NCBI GenBank assembly: GCA_037903475.1
Contig: JBAJFG010000019.1
Location: forward strand, 310,001-374,000
Direction: 5' to 3'
DNA: 64,000 bases
DNA from: Ancylostoma caninum
Lineage: Eukaryota; Nematoda; Chromadorea; Rhabditida; Ancylostomatidae
Each line of letters starts with the position of its first letter. Position 1 is the first letter of the stretch. The notes below the pieces were generated by a model. That model was not told where the DNA came from, did no database searches, and worked only from the letters and a program-made list of their open reading frames with translations. Below are positions 21,830-31,603 of the stretch, piece by piece. The position numbers were made by a program, and so were the translations under genes.

Positions 21830-24800
21830 CCCTTATCACAACACTGGACCGTCATGCGTTTTCCCACTTCTGGGCGCCGGCGCACCCTTATCACAGCTGT
21901 CGACCCGTCTCCCCCACTTTTGGGCGCCGACGCACTCTTATCACAGCAGTGGAACCGTCTCCCCCACTTCTGGGCGCCGGCGCACCTTTATCATAGTGGT
22001 GGACCCGTTTCTCCATTTGTGGACGCCGGCGCACCCTTGTCACAGTGGAGGAACCGTCTGCTCCATTTCTGGGCGCCGGCGCACCCTTATCACAGTGGTG
22101 GAGGTCTCCCCCACTTCTGGGCGCCGGCGTACTCTTATCAAACCGCCCATCTCCCCCACTTCTGGACGCCGGCGCACCCTTGTCACAGTGGAGGAACCGT
22201 CTCACCCACATCTGGGCGCCGGCGCACCTTTATCACAGTGGTGGACCCGTCTCCCCCATTTCTGGACGCCGGCGCACCTTATCACAGCCCGTCTCCCCCA
22301 CTTCTGGGCGCCGGCGCACCCTTATCACAGTGGTGGACCCGTCTCCCCATTTCTGGGCGCCGGCGCACCCTTATCACAGTGGTGGACCCGTCACCTCCAT
22401 TTCTGGGCGCCGGCGCACCCTTGTCACAGTGGAGGAACCGTCTCACCCACATCTGGGCGCCGGCGCACCCTTATCACAGTGGTGGACCCGTCTGCTCCAT
22501 TTCTGGGCGCCGGCGCACCCTTATCACAGTGGTGGAGTCTCCCCCACTTCTGGGCGCCGGCGTACTCTTATCAAACCGTTGGACCCATCTCCCCCACTTC
22601 TGGACGCCGGCGCACCTTTACCATAGTGGTGGACCCGTCCCCCTCCACTTTGACGCCAGCGTGCTCTTATCAAACCGTTGGACCCATCTCCCGCACTTCT
22701 GGGCGCCCGCACACCCTTATCAAACCGTTGGACCCATCTCCCCCACTTCTGGACGCCGGCGCACCCTTGTCACAGTGGAGGAACCGTCTCACCCACATCT
22801 GGGCGCCGGCGCACCCTTATCACAGTGGTGGAGGTCTCCCCCACTTCTGGGCGCCGGCGTACTCTTATCAAACCGTTGGGACCCATCTCCCCCACTTCTG
22901 GACGCCGGCGCACCCCTTGTCACAGTGGAGGAACCGTCTCACCCACATCTGGGCGCCGACGCACCTTTATCATAGTGGTGGACCCGTCCCCCCCCCCCAC
23001 TTTTGGACGCCGGCGCACTCTTATCACAGCAGTGGAACCGTCTCCCCCACTTCTGGGCGCCGGCGCATATTTATCATAGTGGTGGACCCGTCTCCCCACT
23101 TCTGGACGCCGGCGCACCTTTATCATAGTGGTGGACCCGTCCCCCTCCACTTTGACGCCGGCGTGCTCTTATCAAACCGTTGGACCCATCTCCCCCACTT
23201 CTGGGCGCCCGCACACCCTTATCACAGCGATGGACCCGTCTCCCCCACTTCTGGGCGCCGGCGCACCCTTGTCACAGTGGAGGACCGTCTCACCCACATC
23301 TGGGCGCCGGCGCACCCTTATCACGGTGGTGGACCCGTCTCCTCCATTTCTGGGCGCCGGCGCACCCTTATAGCAGTGGTGGACCCGTCTCCTCCATTTC
23401 TGGGCGCCGGCGCACCTTTATCGTCCGTGGTGGACCCGTCTCCCACTTCTGGACGCCGGCGCACTCTTATCGCAGCAGTGGAACCGTCTCCCCACCTTCT
23501 GGGCGCCGGCGCACCTTATCATAGTGGTGGACCCGTCTCCCCACTTCTGGACGCCGGCGCACCCTTGTCACAGTGGAGGAACCGTCTCACCCACATCTGG
23601 GCGCCGGCGCACCCTTATCACAGTGGTGGCACCCTTATCAGAGTGGTGGACACATCTCCCCCACTTCTCGGCGCCGGCGCACCCTTATCAGAGTGATGGA
23701 CCCGTCTCCCCCACTTCTGGGCGCACCCTTGTAGCAGTGGAGGACCGTCTCACCCACATCTGGGCGCCGGCGCACCCTTACCACAGTGGTGGACCCGTCT
23801 CCTCCATTTCTGGGCGCCGGCGCACCCTTATCACAGTGGTGGACCCGTCTGCTCCATTTCTGGGCGCCGGCGCACCCTTATCACAGTGGTGGACCCGTCT
23901 GCTCCATTTCTGGGCGCCGGCGCACCCTTATCACAGTGGTGGAGGTCTCCCCCACTTCTGGGCGCCGGCGTACTCTTATCAAACCGTTGGACCCATCTCC
24001 CCACTTCTGGACGCCGGCGCACCCTTGTCACAGTGGAGGAACCGTCTCACCCACATCTGGGCGCCGACGCACCTTCATTATAGTGGTGGACCCGTCCCCC
24101 CACTTTTGGACGCCGGCGCACTCTTATCACAGCAGTGGAACCGTCTCCTCCACTTCTGGGCGCCGGCGCATATTTATCATAGTGGTTCACCCGTCTCCCC
24201 ACTTCTGGACGCCGGCGCACCTTTACCATAGTGGTGGACCCGTCCCCCTCCACTTTGACGCCAGCGTGCTCTTATCAAACCGTTGGACCCATCTCCCCCA
24301 CTTCTGGACGCCGGCGCACCCTTGTCACAGTGGAGGAACCGTCTCACCCACATCTGGGCGCCGGCGCACCCTTATCACAGTGGTGGACCCGTCTCCTCCA
24401 TTTCTGGGCGCCGGCGCACCCTTATCACAGTGGTGGACCCGTCTGCTCCATTTCTGGGCGCCGGCGCACCCTTGTCACAGTGGAGGAACCGTCTCACCCA
24501 CATCTGGGCGCCGGCGCACCCTTATCACAGTGGTGGACCCGTCTGCTCCATTTCTGGGCGCCGGCGCACCCTTATCACAGTGGTGGAGGTCTCCCCCACT
24601 TCTGGGCGCCGGCGTACTCTTATCAAACAGTGGTGGAGGTCTCCCCCACTTCTGCGCGCCGGCGTACTCTTATCAAACCGTTGGACCCATCTCCCCCACT
24701 TCTGGGCGCCGGCACACCATTATCATAGGAGTAGACCCGTCTCCCCCACTTTTGGGCGCCGGCGGGGCTTTACCACACCGTTGGACCCGTACTCCCTACT

Positions 24801-24830
24801 TTTGGCCGCCGGCGCAGCCCTTCTGTATTG
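21830..24830. repeat. 50-bp minisatellite array of HelA-2, with higher-order structure
   Basis: About 60 units of the type GGGCGCCGGCGCACCCTTAT + CACAGTGGTGGACCCGTCTC + CCCCACTTCT. Several unit variants alternate (GTGGAGGAACCGTCTCACCC; GTGGTGGAGGTCTCCCCCAC; CAAACCGTTGGACCCATCTC), and the first recurs at spacings close to 150, 300 and 350 bp, so blocks of several units were amplified together. The plus strand is nearly stop-free in all frames, giving frames of 444, 631 and 394 codons that should not be called genes. Confidence 0.95.
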
Positions 24831-25033
24831 ACTCCATTGACGGACCCGTTGCACATTGTCCAACTTTCTCCTCGATCTCATCCCTACCCCACTCAACCAT
24901 ATCACACCCATTCCTAGGCTTTTATATGATCTCACAATCACGATCACTGACCAATTGTAGAATTTCGTAACGGTCTGACACACATACATACTCACATACA
25001 GACAGACATGAAAACAGACTAAGCCCGTTATTA

Positions 25034-26318
25034 TCAGGTCGTCAAGTATGAAATGTCCGATTTCTTCAACGCACAAGTTTGACAGTTGATATCTTCACAG
25101 CTTAGATACGATATTTCTCATTCTTTGCTCCATTATGAAGGTATGTTCTCCTACTTACAAAAACACCTTTTGCATTTCTTATTAACTGTCAAATTTTTGC
25201 TCCAGCGCAATTTCCGTGGAGGTATGGATATGTCGAAAATTCGTGTGATTTTCGAATACGAGTTCCGCTGAGGAGTGAGTGCAGCGGAGGCCACTCAAAA
25301 TATTATCAAGGTATTTGAGAAGGGTGCTGCTAGCGAACGCACGGTATGTCGTTGGTTCAAGAAATTCCGCTCTGGAGATTTTAATCCTGAGAATGAGCCA
25401 CGAGGCCGAACTGAGCTGAAGGTGGATAATGAAGAGCTGAAAGCCGTAGTGGAAGCGGATTCATCCCAGACTTCGCAAGAAATAGCACTAATATTTGGGG
25501 TTTCTATGCAAACCATGCTTGACCATTTAAATCAAATTGGCAAGGTTAGGAAGCTGGACAGATGGGTTCCCTATGATTTGAGCGAAGGTCAGAGAAGAAA
25601 CCGTTTCGACGCCTGTCTTTCTTTGCTGTCACGACATAAGCTGGAGCCGTTCTCCACCGCATTATTACCTGTGACGAAAAATGGGTTCTTTTCAATAATC
25701 GTAAACGTTCGTCACGTTGGTTGGACTGGGATGAACCACCGAAACATAGTGCGAAACCGGATCTCCACCAGAAAAGCCAACGTTATATGTGTGCTGGTCC
25801 ATCTCTGGCATCATCAAATATAGGTTCATGAAGCCTGGTGAATCAATAACTGCAGACGTCTGCTGCAGTGAACTGGAGGAGATGATGAGGAAGCTTGCAA
25901 TAAAGCATCCGAGATTGGTCACGAGAGACAAACCTATCCTCTTGCAAGACAACGCTCGACCACATGTCGCACATTCGACGCTGCTTAAACTAGAGGAGAT
26001 GGAACTGGAAACTCTCTGTCAATCAGCTTACTCCGCAGATCTCGCCCCGACAGACTACCATTTCTTTCGAGCCTATGATCAGTTTTTACAAGGACAAATA
26101 TTTAATTCCCAACATGAGGTTGAAAATGCCTTCCATCGTTTCATCGCCACTCGCCCTCCAGGCTTCTATGCTGATGGCATAAACAAACTACCTTCACGAT
26201 AGAAGAGCTGTGTAGATAGTTTAGGTGCATATTTTGATTGTCTGTGTGGCATTATGTTTGAGATATATTGAAATGAAGTTTTGGTTCAAAATCAGACATT
26301 TCATACTTGACGACCTAA
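25034..26318 (+). mobile_element. Mariner-1 transposon
   Basis: Inverted repeats of about 30 bp (T(C/T)AGGTCGTCAAGTATGAAA...) bound 1285 bp, with TA duplicated at 25032-25033 and 26319-26320. It is inserted in the 5' terminal 12 bp of HelA-2. The complete length and clear ends make it the youngest insertion in the nest. The transposase frame is broken (next entry). Confidence 0.95.
25224..26202 (+). pseudogene. Mariner-1 transposase, broken
   Basis: Starts at the ATG at 25224 or 25230 (MSKIRVIFEYEFR), meets a TGA at 25269, then continues with the helix-turn-helix region (AAEATQNI; SERTVCRWFKKFRSGDF). A frameshift near 25655 precedes the first catalytic motif (CDEKWVLF, read in the next frame) and another near 25785 precedes MCWSISGIIKY. 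The last part is intact with LLQDNARPH and, 34 residues on, APTDYHFF, the D34D triad spacing. All three aspartates are thus retained in the DNA but no single frame encodes the protein. It is a mariner-type cut-and-paste enzyme relic acting at TA sites. Confidence 0.9.
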
Positions 26319-26330
26319 TATAAGTCATGA

Positions 26331-26793
26331 TAGAAGCCTTTTTTCATTTACAGTCATTATACCGTCAAGAAATGGCTCGTTTTTCTGGCGAACGAGGGGG
26401 TTAGAACAGATCTTGTAGCGGGTGGATTGCTGGTCATCGGTCAGATCATGGGGTGTCCACTTTTGCATTTTTCTCACCATGCCAATGGAGGCCAAATGTT
26501 TTGAAACTGTAGCATAGTGAACTCCCAGGCCTGCCGCCAATGTACGAATAGTAGTGGTTTCGTTTCTACCGCTGCTCTCAGTGCTTGATCGTGCAGCGAC
26601 ATCCTTCGACCACAAGTTTATCTTCGAGATCAAAATCGCCGGAAGAGAATTTTGCGAACCAGCACCTCACTGTCCTTTCGGAAGGAGAGTTCGCGCCAAA
26701 AGCAAACGCTATATTACGGGCTGCTTCCGCTGCAGAATGGCTGAGTTTGAACTCGTACAACATGATCACTCGAAAATCGCGTCGGCTCACCAT
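26331..26793 (-). pseudogene. Mariner-2 transposase, N-terminal half
   Basis: Begins at the ATG at 26793 (MVSRRDFRVIMLYEF) with the helix-turn-helix region (AAEAARNI, SERTVRCWFAKFSSGDF), shifts frame near 26600, and runs to TVNEKRLL at the HelA-2 boundary. The first catalytic aspartate of the (D/C)DEKW motif is replaced by Asn (VNEK), so the enzyme would be inactive even without the interruption. The mariner 3' end lies at 20697. Confidence 0.85.
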
Positions 26794-26973
26794 TTTTCGC
26801 GACCCTATAAAAAAGTACAGGGAAGAGCTAGCCAGATTATTGAAGAAGCATCTGAAAGAGCAGAACAAACCCTACCAGGAACTAGAACAAGTTGGCTTGA
26901 AGATGTTGAATTGGGCAAGAAAAAAGTTTTTTTTGCATACCGTGAAACGGCAATTGTTTTCGCAACAACCTAA

Positions 26974-27142
26974 TATAATGAAGGTTCAAATCATTATAAA
27001 TCGCCTAGTACAGTTACGTACACATCTCACAAATCCACATGAACATCACTCAGAGAAAACAGTTTTCGACTCACCTCCTATCTTCCACTCTGACTTGGCA
27101 GGTTTTTATGTATACGGAAATCAGGTCCAAGGATTTCTTTGA
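26974..27142 (+). pseudogene. Env-like remnant, 3' part
   Basis: After the mariner-2 TA duplication the plus strand resumes coding-like sequence and ends with FHSDLAGFYVYGNQVQGF before a stop at 27142. Removing mariner-2 puts it next to the segment ending at 20696 in a continuous frame for about 30 codons, followed by a stop and a frame change. The host of the whole nest is therefore this relic. Confidence 0.35.
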
Positions 27143-27544
27143 AATGGCGGTTTAGAGAAAAAAATCACCACAAAGCGGCTGACATCTTCAATATTTCCCA
27201 CAAAATTACACCGCTGTAATTGACGTTAGGGAAGTGTCCCTCTCCAGTCAGTTACTTGAAAAAACCTCGTTGTAAAAGAAAAATATTTGACAACAACTGT
27301 TTATTGAGGATGACCTATTTTATTCGTTATGGAAAACAAACATTCAAAATTTGTTTTTCTGATCGAAAAAAAATTACTCCAACATGTTTTTTTCCAATAC
27401 TAATACTTTCCTTGTACATATCCATTCACTACGAAGTGATGTACTCCATTTTTTTTTGCACCGCTGTAACTTTTCCCACATAATTCGTTTTTTTCATGTT
27501 TTTTAAATCACTGTTCCACCTACCACATACCGAAGTGTCAATGA
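27143..27544. other. Unassigned AT-rich sequence
   Basis: No domain or repeat recognised. The direct word CACCGCTGTAA(T/C) occurs at about 27209 and 27461. Confidence 0.3.
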
Positions 27545-28115
27545 CAAACTCAACGAAATTATTAATGTAATGAAAAGAATTTATGATAAAAGATGTATAA
27601 AATTCATAAAGGAATTTTGCCTGTTTGCCCTTTTTGTTCCCTAACCATATACGGGTAAATAGCTATAAATAATAGGTCCTCCCGGGAACTCGTCAGCACG
27701 GCGAGGAGGACCTTACCTTGTGTAATGTGAAGTTGAAAACTTACTTACCTGAAGTTATCCTTTTGTGTATGATAATACTACTGTAATATATACATATATA
27801 TTATATACATAATTACATAAATATGTTTGTGACCACACAGCACGAGACAAGTTAAACAAATGAGTAACATTAGCTGACAAGTAATGAATAACAACTTTGA
27901 ATTGATAAACACTACCCACCAGAAATGATGTTTTTCCATTCCGTTTAGAATGTCTGTGTTAACAGTGGAAGTACCTATCTTTAAAGTACGAAAGAATCGA
28001 AGACTACCGTAGGTTATGTATTTTTGTTCTTTCCTTTATGTAAGTGACTAATGTGTAGGATGGTATCACTCGTTCACGATACTACTAAGTGTATTGTAGA
28101 TCTAACTAAGCCATC
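27545..28115 (-). repeat. Penelope-like element terminal repeat (pseudo-LTR) candidate
   Basis: Two blocks recur next to Penelope-like coding sequence. Block 1 (27545-27921) is closely matched at 43011-43382; block 2 (27953-28115) is matched at 48249-48415. Here they lie just past the 3' end of the first reverse transcriptase; block 2 at 48.2 kb lies just upstream of the second copy's coding start. Occurrence at opposite ends is what the pseudo-LTRs of Penelope-like elements do. Block 1 contains the conserved hairpin at 27675-27712. Confidence 0.5.
27675..27712. other. Conserved stem-loop in the Penelope-like terminal repeat
   Basis: GGTCCTCC pairs with GGAGGACC around a 22-nt loop. In the other copy (43137-43174) one A of the stem is G, changing a U-A pair to U-G, so pairing is kept on the plus-strand RNA. 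The minus strand contains a hammerhead-like CTGACGAG but lacks the GAAA partner. Confidence 0.45.
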
Positions 28116-28204
28116 CAAAAGAAATGTGAGAGCAATTTTGGTGGAACGTAAAACGTGTTGAATGTGAAATGAGAGCTGTGTATAATAGGTGCCTACGTGA
28201 AATT

Positions 28205-29497
28205 TTAACTAATGGATAGAAAATTTTTTTGTTTTAGTTTGTTATAATCTTTATGTAAATCATATTTGTACAATATAATTCTATTGTTATTTATACATTT
28301 CAGAATGCTACCTAGTATGACAAAATCAGGGTATGCATTAATATTGAGTGTGCGTTTAAGTTCAGCTATTTGAGTAATAAAATATTCTATTTCATTACAT
28401 GTGCGAGCTATACGTAAGGTCTCGGTGTATATGGTAGCTTTTTTAATATTTAATGAAATATTGGAGAAAAAGTGAGGTAATCTTTCAACTTCGAAGTTGA
28501 AGTGCTCAGTTTTATTGAACAAGTTAGTAGAAATACGATTATCGTTAATTTCAATATTTAAGTCTAAGTAACTACATTTGTACTCACTATCACTAGTGAT
28601 TTCTAGTTTAAGAGCATTATTGTACATCTGAATAAGTTTAGTATGTATTTCATCTTTCTCTGAATAATGTATAACTAGAATATCGTCCATGTACCGGAAG
28701 GGATAGAAAGGGGCGGGTATTTTCTTGACTGTAATTGAGTATTCGTATTCAAAAAATGCAAGCGTTAGATCAGCAAGTAATGGACTAAAGTTTCCGTCCT
28801 GAGGTACACCTTTTATTTGTTTGAATATGTAGTGACTAAACTGACTGAAGCTATTATTCAGAAGATAATCCAGTAATAAAGCAAATCAGTCTTATTGTAA
28901 TATCTGTATTTAGAGAGACTATCGTTATCAGAGTAAAAGACATTATTGTACCCATTGGATGCTACAAATTTTTTATTAGCATTTCTGAAAAATATGTTGA
29001 GTATATGGTGTATATTTTTAATGATAGTATTATGAGGAAGATTAAAGGAAAGGAAGAGTAAACATGTCATTAAAATCTGCAGAATAGAATTTTTTGTCGC
29101 TAAGATTAATACTAGCTAATTTATTACTAATGTTGATATTATCTGTGGACCAGTATCCAATGAGTCCTTTATTTCTAGTTTTCATAGAATTTACATATTT
29201 TTTGAAATGATTTTCGATGAAGGTGAAAATATGTCTCATTTCTGTACCTAAAAGTTTGATAGAGCTTGATGAAGCTCCAGGAATGAATCTGAATTTGGTA
29301 GGCGATTTATGTAATTTGGGTAAACGATATATAATTGGTATTGTAGGTTTCTCTTGCTTTTCTAATTTGCTTTGTACACATAACCTTTCATGTCTATTTA
29401 TAATTTCTTCTTTGAACTCTTTGTTATGTATGATGTACGTATTCTGGATTTTTGTCGGAAGTATAGTGTGCTCTTTTGAATTTATTTTGAAACCCAT
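28205..29497 (-). pseudogene. Penelope-like reverse transcriptase (PLE-1), C-terminal two-thirds
   Basis: Reads leftward in three open pieces. 29497-29042 has the PLE finger/palm stretch YRLPKLHKSPTKFRFI, then WSTDNINISNKLA. 29070-28858 is a middle piece. 28690-28205 carries the catalytic MDDILVIHYS box and the thumb (IYTETLRIARTCNEI). The LPK(L/I)HK word is diagnostic of Penelope-like reverse transcriptases. Frame breaks near 29050 and between 28850 and 28690 make it non-coding. Its endonuclease and N-terminal part are at 31604-33678, upstream on the same strand, separated by HelA-3 and other insertions. Confidence 0.75.
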
Positions 29498-29554
29498 TTC
29501 TTTTAGAATAGTAAGAAGATAAAACTTCTTACATACTTACTTACTTAGGGATAC

Positions 29555-29800
29555 TTAGGCGACCCGTTCCTCAGCACGGCGGTTGGCCTTGCGCGGGTCC
29601 CAACTTTTCTTCCACACCGATCGGTCTTGGGCCTTAGTCGACCAGTGGACCTTAAATGAACCGGAAGCACCGCTGTTGTTTCGATAAGCCAACGAATCGT
29701 ACCACCTTATAGGAGGTCGGCCGCGCGGTCGCTTTCTGTCGCGAGGGTACCATCGCAGAACCGCAGAACTCCATCGACCATCCGAGCATCTCATGAGATG
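29555..29800 (-). pseudogene. RTE-type retrotransposon 3' coding remnant
   Basis: Encodes the conserved end of RTE reverse transcriptases: WYPRDRKRPRGRPPIRW followed by HWSTKAQDRSVWKKSW. Only about 75 residues remain. It interrupts PLE-1 between its reverse transcriptase and HelA-3. Confidence 0.65.
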
Positions 29801-29835
29801 TCCTGCGTTCCGATGTTCCGACTCATGACTGACTC

Positions 29836-29992
29836 AAAAAAACTTCATCATATGTCCCCTAAACAAGGCAAGTAATAATTACGGTTTCATATGTAAGAAG
29901 TTACGTAGAAGTTACCCAACCACGTAACTTCTTACTTATGAAACCGTAATTATTACTTGCCTTGTCTAGGGGACATATGATGAAGTTTTTTT
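29836..29992. repeat. Near-perfect 157-bp palindrome
   Basis: Arms 29836-29906 and 29922-29992 are 71 bp each with two mismatches, separated by a 15-base loop. The tips are runs of seven A and seven T. This is probably a foldback MITE; no flanking duplication is clear. The DNA should extrude or be hard to amplify. Confidence 0.85.
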
Positions 29993-30024
29993 GAATGTAA
30001 TTAAAGTAAGTATAGTTATAGTTA

Positions 30025-31603
30025 TCATGACTTATAATAACAGGCTTAGTTTGTTTTCATGTCTGTCTGTATGCATGTGTGTCAGACCGTTACGAAATTC
30101 TACAATTGGTCAGTGATCGTGACTGTGAGATCATATAAAAGCCTAGGAATGGGTGTAGTATGGTTGAGTGGGGTAGGGATGGGATCGAGGAGAGGGTTGG
30201 ACAATGTGCAACGGGTCCGTCAATGGAGTCAATACAGAAGGGCTGCGCCGGCGGCCAAAAGTGGGGAGTACGGGTCCAACGGTGTGGTAAAGCCCCGCCG
30301 GCGCCCAAAAGTGGGGGAGACGGGTCTACTCCTATGATAAGGGTGTGCCGGCGCCCAGAAGTGGGGGAGATGGGTCCAACGGTTTGATAAGAGTACGCCG
30401 GCGTCAAAGTGGAGGGGGACGGGTCCACCACTATGATAAGGGTGCGCCGGCGCCCAAAAGTGAGAGAGACGAGTCGACAGCTGTGATAAGGGCTGCGCCG
30501 GCGGCCAAAAGTGGGGAGTACGGGTCCAACGGTGTGGTAAAGCCCCGCCGGCGCCCAAAAGTGGGGGAGACGGGTCTACTCCTATGATAAGGGTGTGCCG
30601 GCGCCCAGAAGTGGGGGAGATGGGTCCAACGGTTTGATAAGAGTACGCCGGCGTCAAAGTGGAGGGGGACGGGTCCACCATTATGATAAGGGTGCGCCGG
30701 CGCCCAAAGGTGGGAGAGACGGGTCGACAGCTGTGATAAGGGTGCGCCGGCGCCCAGAAGTGGGGAAGAGGGGTCCACCACCGTGATAAGGGTGCGCTGG
30801 CGCCCAGAAGTGGGTGAGACGGGTCCACAACTGTGATGAGGGTGCGCCGGCGCCCAGAAGTGGGGGAGACGGGTCCACAACTGTGATGAGGGTGCGCCGG
30901 CGCCCAGAAGTGGGGGAGACGGGTCTACCAGTGTGATAAGGGTGCGCCGGCGTCCAAAAGTGGGGGGACGGGTCCACCATTATGATAAAGGTGCGTCGGC
31001 GCCCAAAAGTGGGGGAGACGGGTCGACAGCTGTGATAAGGGTGCGCCGGCGCCCAGAAGTGGGAAAACGCATGACGGTCCAGTGTTGTGATAAGGGCGCC
31101 CGCGTCCAGAAAAGGAAGTTCGTCACGGCCTAGGTAAATTTCTTCATGAATGGTGCAGTGGCACCCGTTCCGGCCATTCCTTCTATCTATGTGACCTAGG
31201 TGCACGTTATTCCAATCCGTATTCCTCTCCTCATTCCAGTCTATTGGTATCTGAATCGACCCCACCTTCACTCTGTTTTTATACATGGGCAGACCCTTAT
31301 CACTTGAGTTACCACAACAACATGCTAGAGATAGATTATTTCAGGAGACCATTTCCACTGAATCGGCTACGTCCAATAAACAACGGCCATTTGGGCCAAT
31401 CAAAAGAAATTACTTCTCCCACGTGGAGGAAGGCTACCGCTCACGCGATCGAGAGCTTTCCAAAAGTCCATGGACCTACTCGGGGGGATACATGATCTAC
31501 TAAATCTGTCCATCTTTTTTTCTGCATCGTATGCGGAGTATGCGAGCAAAGCGAGCATCAGCGAAAGTCTGGAAATCCGGCGTTAGCCGGACTGCCAGAC
31601 TAG
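30025..31603 (+). mobile_element. HelA-3 Helitron
   Basis: Best-preserved termini of the family: 5' TCATGACTTATAATAACAGG after host A (30024); 3' end AATCCGGCGTTAGCCGGACT hairpin, then ..GCCAGACTAG and host T (31604). The inner hairpin is followed by 11 nt to the CTAG end, the canonical Helitron spacing. It is inserted in PLE-1. The 5' side contains TCTGTCTGTATGCATGTGTG; the 3' side contains the GCGAAGCGAGC-like segment shared with HelA-1 and HelA-2. Confidence 0.9.
30236..31110. repeat. 50-bp minisatellite array of HelA-3, with 250-bp duplication
   Basis: About 17 units, G-rich on this strand. The block 30240-30489 is repeated almost exactly at 30490-30737, a 250-bp (five-unit) higher-order duplication. 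Confidence 0.95.

Larger units (their letters stand above)
21324..26330 (-). mobile_element. HelA-2 Helitron, large minisatellite cargo
   Basis: Minus-strand element with 5' TCATGACTTA at 26330 (host A before it) and 3' end at 21324 formed by a slightly mismatched GTCCGACGTTAGCCGGAT hairpin, 11 nt and CTGG, with T next. It sits inside the mariner-2 transposase and its removal restores that frame. Mariner-1 is inserted 12 bp inside its 5' end. Without mariner-1 it is about 3.7 kb, of which some 3 kb is tandem 50-bp repeats. The flanking segments (21325-21800 and 24830-25030) match those of HelA-1 and HelA-3. Confidence 0.9.
20697..26973 (-). mobile_element. Mariner-2 transposon (split by HelA-2)
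   Basis: Terminal inverted repeats T(C/T)AGGTTGTTGCGAAA are at 20697 and 26973, with target TA duplicated at 20695-20696 and 26974-26975. Removing HelA-2 (21324-26330, which itself contains mariner-1) leaves 1270 bp, the canonical mariner size. The transposase runs on the minus strand in two halves, 26793 to 26331 and 21323 to about 20770. Across the HelA-2 junction the reading frame continues without loss or gain of bases, which fixes the Helitron ends. Confidence 0.9.

Noticed and set aside
21641..24970. Proline-rich open frames of 394 to 631 codons
   Set aside because: They follow the 50-bp minisatellite, occur in all frames of one strand, lack any non-repeat domain and are explained by absence of stop words in the unit.
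27675..27712. Hammerhead ribozyme in the Penelope-like terminal repeat
   Set aside because: CTGACGAG is present on the minus strand but the GAAA strand and cleavage-site helix are missing in both copies; kept only as an unassigned stem-loop.
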